The notes beneath the pieces are model-generated. The model did not search any database, was not told where the DNA came from, and was given only the letters and a program-made list of their open reading frames with translations. Of a DNA stretch of 50,435 bases, positions 33,549-41,783 are shown one piece after another. The DNA is taken from positions 1 through 50,435 of the forward strand of contig WQWC01000010.1 of NCBI GenBank assembly GCA_009785525.1, read 5' to 3'. Positions within the stretch are counted from its first letter, which is position 1; each line of letters starts with the position of its first letter. A program made the position numbers and the translations under genes. Source of the stretch: Oscillospiraceae bacterium (GTDB lineage: Bacteria; Bacillota; Clostridia; Oscillospirales; Oscillospiraceae).

Positions 33549-35435
33549 CTATGGCAAATTAAGGTCCCGGCGTTTTCCCACTATAATATCTTCAAATAGT
33601 TTTGCCGATTCAGCGGCGTCGTTATTAATAAAAACATATCCGCCGGTCAAGGATTTCATATCCTCGCACAAGACCTGCACGGCAACGGGACTGCCTGTGA
33701 CGAAAGGCGGAGTGCCAAGATGCAGCGGCAGGCCAAGGGCTAGGGCAAACGCGCCGTCAGCCAGCGCCTGCTCTTCCAGCCACTGCGGCGCGGATATCAC
33801 CAGCGGAAGCTGTGGGATATCAATGCCGATTGCTTCTGCAATTTCAGCCGCGACAATCTCAAGCCGCCCGATAGCAAGGCACGGTCCGAAGTTTAGGACA
33901 GGCGGAATGCCCAGCTGTTTGCATATGGCTTTTAGATTAGGCCCAGCCAGCTCCGCCGCTTCCGGCGTCATCAGTCCAACATTTTCAATGCCGCCGGACG
34001 AGCACCCGGCAGTCAACACCAATATGTCACGGGCTATCAGCTCTTTTGTGAGCTCAACCGTCAGCACGTCATGGCCGGATCCGGCAAGGCTTGAGCATCC
34101 AACCACAGCGGCAAGACCCTTGATCTGGCCGGATACGATAAGATCGATCAACGGCTGCCATGTACCGCCTAAAAACTCTTTTAGCGTATTCTCGCTCAAT
34201 CCGGTGAGCGTATTATCATTTCCGTGTTCCGGCAGCAAATTCATAGGCACGGCACCGCGGCGGCCCGTGTAAGCTGCAATGATCTCGTCAATGATTTCAT
34301 TTGTAACGGCCTCACGCGTTTCATATGTGAATTCCTTGAGGTCCGCATTTGCTTTTTTTGCTATTGAGTCAATGCATATCTGCTTTATTTTAAGCTCATC
34401 GCAAATCGGTTCAATGCCCGGCAGGGTGCAGTTGAATTCGGTCACAACAGCATCAATTGCGCCGGTGGCGAGTACGGCTTCACTTGTGAAGTTGTTACCC
34501 GCGTGACCGTCAAATACTCCAGTACAGTGCGCACCGCGAAGTTGGAAATCCTGACCGACGCAGGTGCAGCCGATTAGCTTAAAGCCCTTTGCTCCCGCTG
34601 TCTGAACTTTTTTTGTCACATCTTCGGCTTTAAGCCGCTCCTGCAAATGCGCAAACATTGAGTGCTGGTGACCTGTCAGCATGATGTTTATGTAATCCGG
34701 GTCGATTACGCGCAGGCCGACCGGGGCCATACGGATTTCAGGCTCACCCTGGATTACATCGTTTAGCAGGTTTGTCAGCGCAAGGCCGTAAATCCCGGTG
34801 GAGATGCCGAGGCGCAGACAATGCAGAAGCATGTCAACCGGATCTGAATTCAGGTTTGTCGAGGTTTTTACTGTACCTGCAAAAACTTCAGATTTGGCGC
34901 CGCCCGGCAAGATGCCGAGTTTTTCCCAAACCTCATACCGCGGCTTGTACGCGATTTTTTTCACAAGCTCCATTTTTTCAAAGTCCGGCTTGTAAATGTC
35001 GCATAGTACGGCATCGGCCACTTTAACTGCCTTGTCATAATCGTCGCTGCCGCTTATGCTGAGCATATCGCACAACCGCTCCAGCGCCTTTTTCCCTTTT
35101 AATTCGCCTTTCGCAAGCGCTGTGTCTTTTAAGTTTCTGGCCGTGTTCTCAATAACATGAATGTAGCATCCTGACCCGGCAGAGACGGCGCGCAGGAAAT
35201 TCCGTGCAACCAGGGTGTCGGCGTTTGCACCGCAGATGCCTTTCGGCGAATCCGGCGTAATACGGCAGGGTCCGTTGGCACAAAGGCGGCAGCAAACTCC
35301 CGTGAGGCCAAAGCCGCATTTGACTTCTTGAGACTCCACACGATGGAATGATGTTTCCATCGGCAAGTCAGCGATAAATGCCCCCAATTCTTTGTCCGCG
35401 CTGGGGCATACAGCACAGCTGTACCGTTGGGTCAT
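33549..35435 (-). CDS. cooS: Ni-CODH catalytic-subunit homologue with altered active-site residues
   Basis: 628 residues. Cysteines 40, 48, 49, 52, 57 and 68 (VKCGFGLTGVCCRLCANGPC, ICGA) match the D- and B-cluster ligands. C-cluster ligand positions are kept: His in LTGHQHS, Cys in GCTCVGQ, EFNCTLP, VVGCSSL, TAGCSSGG and NFGPCLA. By comparison with C. hydrogenoformans CODH-II as I remember it, the proton-tunnel histidine 93 position is Tyr91 and the following tunnel histidines are also replaced. The catalytic Lys563 position is Gln556 (EEQALADG). CO oxidation may therefore be weak or absent; a CODH-V-like activity is possible. ATG 35435 has AAAGGAG upstream. Confidence 0.88.
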   Translation of the reverse strand: MTQRYSCAVCPSADKELGAFIADLPMETSFHRVESQEVKCGFGLTGVCCRLCANGPCRITPDSPKGICGANADTLVARNFLRAVSAGSGCYIHVIENTARNLKDTALAKGELKGKKALERLCDMLSISGSDDYDKAVKVADAVLCDIYKPDFEKMELVKKIAYKPRYEVWEKLGILPGGAKSEVFAGTVKTSTNLNSDPVDMLLHCLRLGISTGIYGLALTNLLNDVIQGEPEIRMAPVGLRVIDPDYINIMLTGHQHSMFAHLQERLKAEDVTKKVQTAGAKGFKLIGCTCVGQDFQLRGAHCTGVFDGHAGNNFTSEAVLATGAIDAVVTEFNCTLPGIEPICDELKIKQICIDSIAKKANADLKEFTYETREAVTNEIIDEIIAAYTGRRGAVPMNLLPEHGNDNTLTGLSENTLKEFLGGTWQPLIDLIVSGQIKGLAAVVGCSSLAGSGHDVLTVELTKELIARDILVLTAGCSSGGIENVGLMTPEAAELAGPNLKAICKQLGIPPVLNFGPCLAIGRLEIVAAEIAEAIGIDIPQLPLVISAPQWLEEQALADGAFALALGLPLHLGTPPFVTGSPVAVQVLCEDMKSLTGGYVFINNDAAESAKLFEDIIVGKRRDLNLP

Positions 35436-35465
35436 AATATTACTCTCCTTTACTTAATAAAATTT

Positions 35466-35873
35466 TTACACCAGGAAATTGTTCATGGTTTTCCGCCGCA
35501 TCTCATCGACCAGTATATTCTGGATTCTTTCAAGCTCGCAATGGATCGTACACGGACGATCTTGATCGGAGTTGTGCGGGCAATCGTCATCTGCCTGCAG
35601 ACATTCAGACAAAAGCAGGTTTTCGTCTATCGCTGATACGACGTCATAAATCGAAAAAGAGTCTAAAGGCTTAATAAGCTGATACCCTCCGTCACGGCCT
35701 CGCAAACTTTGTACAAAGCCGGCACGCTCCAGTTTTTTCAGAATTTTATATGCATATTGCTCCGGAACATGTTCGGCATGGCATATTTCTTTCACACCCT
35801 GCTTTTTGCCGTCAGACAGCTTGCGAAGTACCCTCAGGCCATAGTCACATTCTTTAGTCAAAAATATATTCAA
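35466..35873 (-). CDS. Rrf2 family regulator of the CODH-like operon
   Basis: 135 residues. The winged-helix N-terminus KECDYGLRVLRKLSDG, AEHVPEQYAYKILKKLERAGFV and RGRDGGYQL is diagnostic. Three to four cysteines follow in ECLQADDDCPHN and RPCTIHC, the region that holds the Fe-S ligands in IscR/NsrR. It probably senses redox, NO or Fe-S state. It lies 30 bases upstream of the cooS homologue on the same strand, so it is the operon's first gene and likely autoregulated. The frame starts with TTG 35873; a TTG four codons later fits the GGGGTGA ribosome site better. Confidence 0.88.
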   Translation of the reverse strand: MNIFLTKECDYGLRVLRKLSDGKKQGVKEICHAEHVPEQYAYKILKKLERAGFVQSLRGRDGGYQLIKPLDSFSIYDVVSAIDENLLLSECLQADDDCPHNSDQDRPCTIHCELERIQNILVDEMRRKTMNNFLV

Positions 35874-35891
35874 TCACCCCAATTCGACACT

Positions 35892-35924
35892 AACGTAACA
35901 TACTTGATTAAATTTGTCAAGTAT
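35892..35924 (-). promoter_or_regulatory. Promoter with overlapping palindromic operator of the Rrf2-CODH-like operon
   Basis: On the minus strand TTGACA (35915-35920), a 17-base spacer and TACGTT (35892-35897) with a TG extension. A perfect inverted repeat ATACTTGA (35900-35907) / TCAAGTAT (35917-35924) covers the -35 and spacer, where an Rrf2 repressor would block polymerase. Site and regulator pairing is inferred from position. Confidence 0.65.
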
Positions 35925-36003
35925 TATTAATGAAAAACAGCAAGTATATTTAACACGCAATAACGTAGCCGGAGTGATGATATAGAGCTTTAGAAAAAGA
36001 AAA

Positions 36004-36034
36004 TGTCCCTACAGGTTCAAATCCTGTAAGGACA
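36004..36034 (+). other. tRNA T-arm-like hairpin fragment
   Basis: TGTCC-CT-ACAGG-TTCAAAT-CCTGT-AA-GGACA forms a two-part stem with a T-loop sequence (TTCAAAT) but no anticodon or D arm upstream. It points toward tRNA-Ser on the other strand. It could be a tRNA remnant, perhaps from an integration event. Confidence 0.3.
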
Positions 36035-36041
36035 CCTACAC

Positions 36042-36132
36042 TGGCGGAGAAGGAGGGATTTGAACCCTCGCGCGCTTTAACACGCCTACTCCCTTAGCAG
36101 GGGAGCCCCTTCGGCCTCTTGGGTACTTCTCC
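36042..36132 (-). tRNA. tRNA-Ser (anticodon GCU)
   Basis: On the minus strand it begins GGAGAAGTACCCAAGAGGCC. The anticodon loop is CTGCTAA (anticodon GCT in DNA). It has a long variable arm (GTAGGCGTGTTAAAGCGCGC region) as expected for serine, a T-arm GAGGGTTCAAATCCCTC, an acceptor CTTCTCC and an encoded GCCA 3' end. Reads AGC/AGU codons. Confidence 0.95.
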
Positions 36133-36221
36133 ATATTAAATCAAACAACGTTATTTTAGCGTTTTTTCAGCGAAATGTCAACATATAAATTTTCACACCT
36201 TTTCCATGGCTCTCTGTATCG

Positions 36222-36764
36222 TTACATAATACTGTCATCATACCCGGCACGAGTGCCGCCTATCAGCTTTGGCCGCGTCCTCGCTGCGACTGCCGCGGCT
36301 TTGCCGATACACCCTGTTTTAAGCCGAATCGGCACCGCAACCTTTTTCAGATGCATTGCAATCAACGTCCCGCCGATATCAAGTCCAGCGTCCGCCCGGA
36401 TTTCTTCAATGGCCACGGGATCGCTAAACACAGCGTAAGCAGCTGAGGCAAAACCGCCCCCCGCTTTCAGCGACGGAACTGCATTCACTATCTCAAATCC
36501 CGCGGCATGTGATCGTTCAATAATTATCGCCCTATTCAAATGCTCACAGCATTGAGCGGCTAAAATCACACCCGCTTGCGAAAAAACTTGATAAAGCGAC
36601 TCAAACACAGCCGTGCCGATTTCCGCACTGGAGCTACTACCTATAGCTTCTCCCGCAATCTCGCTTGTAGAACAGCCGACAATAACAATCTGCCCCGGCT
36701 TCAGTTTAGCCTCCCGCAGAAGCTCCCGCGCCGCGTTTTTTGCGGCTTCTCTTATCTCATCCAA
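36222..36764 (-). CDS. YwlG/UPF0340 (TIGR01440) family protein
   Basis: 180 residues. VGCSTSEIAGEAIGSSSSAEIG near the N-terminus, AAQCCEHLNRA and the C-terminal DIGGTLIAMHLKKVAVP with GGTRAGYDDSIM-type tail are characteristic of this conserved family. Its fold resembles thiolase/ketoacyl domains; biochemical role unknown. Overlaps the upstream HD-domain gene by 8 bases. Confidence 0.87.
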   Translation of the reverse strand: MDEIREAAKNAARELLREAKLKPGQIVIVGCSTSEIAGEAIGSSSSAEIGTAVFESLYQVFSQAGVILAAQCCEHLNRAIIIERSHAAGFEIVNAVPSLKAGGGFASAAYAVFSDPVAIEEIRADAGLDIGGTLIAMHLKKVAVPIRLKTGCIGKAAAVAARTRPKLIGGTRAGYDDSIM

Positions 36765-37395
36765 TTAAGATTTCCTCATTCCAAATACCGCCCGTGAGTT
36801 CAACCGTGAAGCGTTCAATGAAAGACGCCGCAAACGCTGTCCTGTCGTCAAAAATCTTCCGGCTCAATTCAAAATTCAATTCACCGCGCCATCTTGCCGT
36901 ATCTTCCGGCCACTGATGCTGATAATAAGCCAGCGCATCATTGATTGTGTTGTCGAATCCTATTGTATGTGCCACCATTCTCCATATATCAAGCGTCCCG
37001 AAGTGGTCAAGATGGTCAGCGTCCTGATGTATTTTTATGGCGTTGGAGTAATTGTTACTTTCCGGATTCCGGTCATCATGGACTGCAATAATCCCGCATA
37101 TCTGTCCCAGTTCCTCCGCTGTGCAATGTCCGGACAGTAGCTCCCGAACTCGTTCAGCGCCTATCGTCCAATGATTATCCACGCCATTGCTGATATCATG
37201 CAACCACGCGGCGACTGTCAGGATATCGTCATAGCCTCTCTCGTCCGGCAGAACAAGTTGCCTCAACCGCACGGCAAGAGTGGCCGTACGCTCTCCGTGG
37301 GTATATTTGTCGCCTCGTTCATTGTGTGGGGAACTGCGCTTGTTCTCCATCTCAGCTTGCGCGATTTGCTTTATTGCTGATAAAATCATCGGCAT
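36757..37395 (-). CDS. HD-domain phosphohydrolase
   Basis: 212 residues. HD motif residues: His in THGERTATLA, His-Asp in VAAWLHDISNG, His in IAVHDDRN and Asp in HQDADHLDHFG, which together bind a divalent metal. Family members hydrolyse nucleotides or other phosphoesters. Translationally coupled to the YwlG gene; the 133-residue gene lies 9 bases upstream, so the three form an operon. Confidence 0.85.
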   Translation of the reverse strand: MPMILSAIKQIAQAEMENKRSSPHNERGDKYTHGERTATLAVRLRQLVLPDERGYDDILTVAAWLHDISNGVDNHWTIGAERVRELLSGHCTAEELGQICGIIAVHDDRNPESNNYSNAIKIHQDADHLDHFGTLDIWRMVAHTIGFDNTINDALAYYQHQWPEDTARWRGELNFELSRKIFDDRTAFAASFIERFTVELTGGIWNEEILIG

Positions 37396-37404
37396 AAACT
37401 CCCC

Positions 37405-37806
37405 TTACTTATCAAGCGAAATGTTGTCTATACCGTTTTGCTCAAATTCCTCGATATACTCATCAATGCGGTCGGTCAGCTCATGCAAATTTTCCGGGCC
37501 GATCGGCTCAAAATCCATATCACGCCGCGCTAGTTCTTCGGCAAGGATTTCAAAGAAAACCGAATCTTCATAGTCGGCAATTGCCTCGTGAATCCCACCG
37601 TTTTCAAACGCGGTGGACGGCCCGCCGCCGGATTTATCGACCAACGTATCCATTTCGCATGTTTTGCAATGTTCAAAGAGACGATGTTCGACCTCGTCAT
37701 AGTCAGTAAAACGATCCGCTCCCCTTGTTGAGTTTAGTATCCAGTTCCCAATATACGCCATATCGAGAAGGCGCCTGAACTGAAGCTCAGATAATTCAAT
37801 TTTCAT
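37405..37806 (-). CDS. Conserved hypothetical acidic protein, 133 residues
   Basis: MKIELSELQFRRLLDMAYIG start with GGGGGTG 5 bases upstream. Strongly acidic and helical (EILAEELARRD, IDEYIEEFEQNG), no membrane segment, no motif I recognise beyond a CKTC pair. First gene of the operon with the HD protein and the YwlG protein. Confidence 0.7.
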   Translation of the reverse strand: MKIELSELQFRRLLDMAYIGNWILNSTRGADRFTDYDEVEHRLFEHCKTCEMDTLVDKSGGGPSTAFENGGIHEAIADYEDSVFFEILAEELARRDMDFEPIGPENLHELTDRIDEYIEEFEQNGIDNISLDK

Positions 37807-37922
37807 AACGCCACCCCCTTAAGACCATTATAGCAAACATATGAACTAATTTCTACAGGTAATTTTGCCGATTTGCGTCAATCGTATTTCCTTGTTGCTG
37901 TACAGGTTATGTACGCGTTTTA

Positions 37923-37948
37923 TAGGGGCGACTACAGGTCCGCCCCTA
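37923..37948. repeat. TAGGGGCG...CGCCCCTA repeat copy
   Basis: Inverted 8-base ends around ACTACAGGTC. Part of the 37807-38187 non-coding stretch, which contains repeats and hairpins but no gene. Confidence 0.65.
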
Positions 37949-38007
37949 CAGGATTTTGTGCGGTTTTGCATCTGGGGACTATGTGAGCATCATTCCCTAC
38001 ACGATTG

Positions 38008-38033
38008 GGTGGAACCCCTGCAGGGGTTCCACC
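38008..38033. repeat. Perfect 26-bp palindrome
   Basis: Centred on CCCCTGCAGGGG with GGTGGAA / TTCCACC ends and no loop. A second hairpin (CCCCTTC / GAAGGGG) follows at about 38043-38064. Could be a binding site, a cruciform or part of a repeat unit. Confidence 0.6.
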
Positions 38034-38087
38034 ATCCAAAGCCCCCTTCGCGCACGAGAAGGGGAGGGGAGAAGCCTCATACAAACA

Positions 38088-38127
38088 CTAAAGGGCTTTT
38101 GCACCGCATGGCACAAAAGCCCTTTAG
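38088..38127 (-). terminator. Terminator of the zinc-ribbon gene
   Basis: 14-base perfect arms CTAAAGGGCTTTTG / CAAAAGCCCTTTAG with a 12-base loop, 60 bases after the stop of the minus-strand zinc-ribbon gene. Confidence 0.7.
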
Positions 38128-38187
38128 CCTCCACTCAACAACGGGACGACAATGCGGCCACGTCAGAACGGATGTACTGTTTGTGTC

Positions 38188-38469
38188 TTACAGACTTTCT
38201 TCTCTGCTTCTTGCAAAGCAGTCGCTGCAATATACAGGTCTGTCTGTCTTTGGCTCAAACGGAACTCTGGCTTCTCCGCCACACTCGGCGCAGACTGCCG
38301 TGAAGTATTCACGCGGGCCACGGGCTGCGGCTTTCCTGTTGTCGCGGCAGGTTTTGCAACGCTGCGGCTCATTCTGGAAGCCACGCTCGGCATAGAATTC
38401 TTGCTCACCGCTTGTGAATATGAACTCTTCGCCACATTCCTTACAAATTAATGTTTTGTCTTCGTACAT
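38188..38469 (-). CDS. Double zinc-ribbon protein, 93 residues
   Basis: Four CxxC pairs: CKEC and CKTC form the first ribbon (residues 9-42), CAEC and CSDC the second (60-84). The C-terminus is Ser/Arg-rich (FARSREESL). This layout matches the small 'zinc-ribbon domain-containing' proteins common in Clostridia. Probably binds nucleic acid or ribosome components; function unknown. Start ATG has GAGAGG upstream. It has a strong promoter about 160 bases upstream and therefore a long leader. Confidence 0.82.
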   Translation of the reverse strand: MYEDKTLICKECGEEFIFTSGEQEFYAERGFQNEPQRCKTCRDNRKAAARGPREYFTAVCAECGGEARVPFEPKTDRPVYCSDCFARSREESL

Positions 38470-38625
38470 GATGAAACCTCTCTTTTTGACATAAAAATCT
38501 TACCCAAGTCGGGTTATATTTGCGCTCAGCCTTACACTGATTTCGCCACATTAGTAGAATCTGTGCCAGCCTACGCAAGAAATACACGATATGGGTATCA
38601 CTTTCGTCAAGTTGCGGAGATTCCG
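38470..38625 (-). other. Long 5' leader of the zinc-ribbon gene
   Basis: About 155 transcribed bases between the promoter and the start codon. An open frame crosses it, but codon use and lack of a ribosome site argue against a gene. No known riboswitch signature was recognised. Confidence 0.4.
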
Positions 38626-38630
38626 ATCTT

Positions 38631-38659
38631 ATTATAGTAACTGTTGATACGAAAGTCAA
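38631..38659 (-). promoter_or_regulatory. Strong vegetative promoter of the zinc-ribbon gene
   Basis: Minus strand TTGACT (38654-38659), 17-base spacer, TATAAT (38631-38636). Confidence 0.75.
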
Positions 38660-38697
38660 GCTTTTTTTCGCAAATAACATAAAATTTTATCAATTTC

Positions 38698-40053
38698 CTA
38701 TATTGATTTAATCAAATCTACAAAATATTCCGCCGTCGTACGGGCTTCCTCTTCTGTTTTTGCCTCAACAAGCACCCTGATAAGAGGCTCCGTACCCGAT
38801 GGACGGATTAAAACACGGCCCTCGCCTTTAAAGCGTTCGTTCTGTCTTGCCACCGCTTCCAAAAGCTTGGGATTCGCCATAATCGCGTCCCGCTCCTCTT
38901 TGCCGCCGGAGAGTCTGTAGCTCGGCATCACTTGCGACATGCGTGGGATATCTCGTGCGAGTTCCGATAGAGGCTTGCCCGATTCGGCCAATATATTCAG
39001 AAGCTTCACCGCAACAAGCTGCCCGTCCCCGGTTGCCGAATCATCCAAGAATATCACATGACCCGATGTTTCCCCACCAAGATTGCAGCCTGTTTCAAGC
39101 ATCATCTCCAGAACATGGCGATCCCCAACGTCGGCACGGTGGAATTCAAATCCGTTTTCTCGGGCGAAGACATCCATTCCGGAATTTGACAGAATGGTTC
39201 CGACAACGCCGTTGCCCGCTAACTTGCCTTTCGTTTTCATGTCTCGCGAGAAAATGGCAAGCAAGATATCCCCATCCACAAGCTCGCCGTGTTCATCAAC
39301 GACAAGACATCTGTCCGCGTCCCCGTCAAACGCGAATCCAACGTCAAACTTCTCTGCCTTCACTTTCGCTTGAAGCGTCTCAACATGCGTGGATCCGCAG
39401 TTTTCATTGATATTCACGCCATCCGGTGCTTCGGCTATAATTTCGAGGTCTTCAGCACCGGGATTCAGTCCCGAGAACAGCTGCCGCGCAGTGATCGCCG
39501 CTGATCCGTTTGCGCAGTCTACTGCGATTTTTCCTGTATATCGCCACTCAGACTTGGAGACGAGGAATTGCAGATAGTCATACGCCAGCCGCCCGTCATC
39601 ACGCCCTACGCGGCCTAATTCCGAACTTTTCAGCACGGTGTTTACACCCTCGTCAATCAGCCGCTCGATCTCAATCTCCTGCGCGTCGCTGAGTTTAAAC
39701 CCATCTTTGCCGAATATTTTTATGCCGTTGTGCTCATACGGATTGTGCGACGCGGAAATCATAATTCCCATGTCACAGCCGGTTTTTATCGTCAGATACG
39801 CCACCGCCGGGGTCGGCAGAATTCCGCATATCGCCGCATCCGCTCCAGCCGCGCACAGTCCCGCCGTCAACGCCGCTTCCAGCATGTCACCCGATATCCG
39901 TGTATCTTTCGCGATCAACACGCACGGTTTTTCCGACTCTTTTTCTTTTTTCAATATACTGCCCACAGCCAGACCCGTTCTATATGCCAGATCGGCAGTG
40001 AGCGTTTCGCCCACAACGCCGCGGATACCATCAGTTCCGAAATATTTACCCAT
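38698..40053 (-). CDS. glmM: Phosphoglucosamine mutase
   Basis: 451 residues. Phosphoserine loop MISASHNPYEHNGIKIF (catalytic Ser about 100), metal-binding FDGDADRC, sugar-binding GGETSGHVI and phosphate-binding RPSGTEPLIRV, all in the usual order. Converts glucosamine-6-phosphate to glucosamine-1-phosphate for cell-wall precursors. Start ATG 40053 has AAAGGAG 8 bases upstream. Confidence 0.97.
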   Translation of the reverse strand: MGKYFGTDGIRGVVGETLTADLAYRTGLAVGSILKKEKESEKPCVLIAKDTRISGDMLEAALTAGLCAAGADAAICGILPTPAVAYLTIKTGCDMGIMISASHNPYEHNGIKIFGKDGFKLSDAQEIEIERLIDEGVNTVLKSSELGRVGRDDGRLAYDYLQFLVSKSEWRYTGKIAVDCANGSAAITARQLFSGLNPGAEDLEIIAEAPDGVNINENCGSTHVETLQAKVKAEKFDVGFAFDGDADRCLVVDEHGELVDGDILLAIFSRDMKTKGKLAGNGVVGTILSNSGMDVFARENGFEFHRADVGDRHVLEMMLETGCNLGGETSGHVIFLDDSATGDGQLVAVKLLNILAESGKPLSELARDIPRMSQVMPSYRLSGGKEERDAIMANPKLLEAVARQNERFKGEGRVLIRPSGTEPLIRVLVEAKTEEEARTTAEYFVDLIKSI

Positions 40054-40092
40054 TTGATAAAACTCCTTTATATATAAATCATAATCATTATT

Positions 40093-40644
40093 TCACAAGT
40101 CAAACTTCTCTTTAATCATTCTCGCCACCGCTTCCGGCGGCAGATGCGTGTTGTCGATCTTCATGTGGTCCTCAAACGGCAGCTCGCCATCGTGACTGAG
40201 GAAGCGGTGTGCACTGCTGTGGCGGATTACCCGATCATTAGACTCTTCAACCCTCCGCTTGGAGGGTTTGTGCGCCAGCCGGTTCTCACTGACGTTGCGT
40301 TCCAGCCGCACATCAAGCGGGGCGTATAACTCCACGGCATAGATATCCGCGCCGTGCCTGCGAAAAAAGTCGGCAACGCCCAAGAAATACTCACGATCCG
40401 ATGGCTGATCAAACGCCCACATACCGGTAAAAATCATGCCGTAGTTATCTGTTTCTACAAACGCTTCAAAAATTACCTCGCGCAACTTTATAAGGACGTC
40501 AGCACAGAAACCTCCAAAGACATCAAGCACCAACTCAACCGTCATGTGGTTGTGAAACAACCGCAAATCCGTGATTTTCGCCAGTTCCTGCCCGACAGTC
40601 ATTTTGCCGACTGCTCCATCGCCGAATATAAATACAAGTTTCAT
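40093..40644 (-). CDS. P-loop kinase-like (shikimate kinase/CPT-type) ATPase
   Basis: 183 residues. Walker A FGDGAVGKMTVGQELAK at the N-terminus, then LFHNHMTVELVL, and a lid-like RLERNVSENRLAHKPSKR. Resembles small-molecule kinases annotated as AAA/shikimate-kinase-like. Begins directly after the ruvB stop with no gap, so it is translationally coupled to ruvB; that is probably circumstantial. Substrate unknown. Confidence 0.75.
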   Translation of the reverse strand: MKLVFIFGDGAVGKMTVGQELAKITDLRLFHNHMTVELVLDVFGGFCADVLIKLREVIFEAFVETDNYGMIFTGMWAFDQPSDREYFLGVADFFRRHGADIYAVELYAPLDVRLERNVSENRLAHKPSKRRVEESNDRVIRHSSAHRFLSHDGELPFEDHMKIDNTHLPPEAVARMIKEKFDL

Positions 40645-41694
40645 TTACGTCAACTCCATCTGATCTTGCCCGAAGAACTCAATCCCCAAATGCTCATACG
40701 CTTTCCGGGTGACGCATCTTCCGCGTGGGGTACGTTGCAAAAAGCCTCGCTGCATCAGGAATGGTTCGTATACGTCTTCAATCGTCACCGGCTCTTCATT
40801 GATTGTCGCAGCGATTGTGTCCAGCCCCACCGGGCCGCCGCCGTAGTTTTCTATGATGCTCATCAAGAGCCGCCTGTCCACCGCGTCCAGACCTGTCTGG
40901 TCGATTTCCAGACGTGAGAGCGCATCATCTGCAGCCTCGAAAGTGATGACACCCTCACCCCTGACTTCGGCAAAATCCCGCACTCGCCGTAAAAGCCTGT
41001 TGGCTATCCTGGGCGTACCCCGGCTGCGGGAGGCTATCTCCACCGCGCCGCGCGGCTCTATTGGAATCGAGAGCAATTCGGCGGATCGCACTATAATTTC
41101 CCGCAGCTGCTCTGTTGTGTATAGATCCAACTTCAAGTCAATCCCGAACCGATCCCGCAGCGGTGAACTCAGCTGTCCCGCCCTCGTTGTCGCGCCAACG
41201 AGGGTAAAGCTTTTCAGCTCAAGACAAATCGACGTCGCCGACGGGCCTTGGCCGATGATGATGTCGATCTGCTTATCCTCCATCGCGGGATAAAGTATCT
41301 CCTCAACAGCCCTGTTCATCCTGTGTATTTCGTCAATAAACAAGATATCGTTTTCGTTCAGGTTCGTCAACAGCGCCGCCAAATCTTTCGGCCGCTCTAT
41401 CGCCGGGCCGGAAGTTTTGCGCAATGCCGAACCCATCTCATTGGCGATAATCGCCGCCAGCGTAGTCTTCCCCAACCCCGGCGGGCCGTGCAGCAGCACA
41501 TGATCCAGCGGCTCGTTCCGCCGTCTCGCACCTTCCAGGAATATTGACAGATTCCCCTTTGCTTTGTCTTGCCCAATGTATTCAGCAAGGTTTTTTGGAC
41601 GCAGACTGCCCTCTCCCCCATCTTCGCTTATAAAGGCGGTTGAAAGCAACTCTTCATCTTCCGAAAATACGTCATCACTGTAATCTATACTCAT
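40645..41694 (-). CDS. ruvB: Holliday junction branch migration ATPase RuvB
   Basis: 349 residues. Walker [20 protein letters not shown], Walker [12 protein letters not shown], sensor VGATTRAG and C-terminal winged helix ([34 protein letters not shown] region). Motor of the RuvAB complex. Normally adjoins ruvA; here an unrelated gene and a repeat lie between. Confidence 0.97.
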   Translation of the reverse strand: MSIDYSDDVFSEDEELLSTAFISEDGGEGSLRPKNLAEYIGQDKAKGNLSIFLEGARRRNEPLDHVLLHGPPGLGKTTLAAIIANEMGSALRKTSGPAIERPKDLAALLTNLNENDILFIDEIHRMNRAVEEILYPAMEDKQIDIIIGQGPSATSICLELKSFTLVGATTRAGQLSSPLRDRFGIDLKLDLYTTEQLREIIVRSAELLSIPIEPRGAVEIASRSRGTPRIANRLLRRVRDFAEVRGEGVITFEAADDALSRLEIDQTGLDAVDRRLLMSIIENYGGGPVGLDTIAATINEEPVTIEDVYEPFLMQRGFLQRTPRGRCVTRKAYEHLGIEFFGQDQMELT

Positions 41695-41783
41695 AATGAT
41701 ATTAACTCCACGGTTACTAGATTTATGCAGGTACTTCTATTGTTAGGAGTGTCAGCTTTTGCCTGTTCTATAGATAATGCTTA

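Noticed and set aside
33353-34272. Plus-strand frames opposite the CODH genes
   Set aside because: They are out-of-frame shadows of the well-conserved ferredoxin and CODH-like genes.
38441-38680. 79-residue minus-strand frame upstream of the zinc-ribbon gene
   Set aside because: It begins at the -35 box of a strong promoter, has no ribosome site and no recognisable motif; better read as an untranslated leader.
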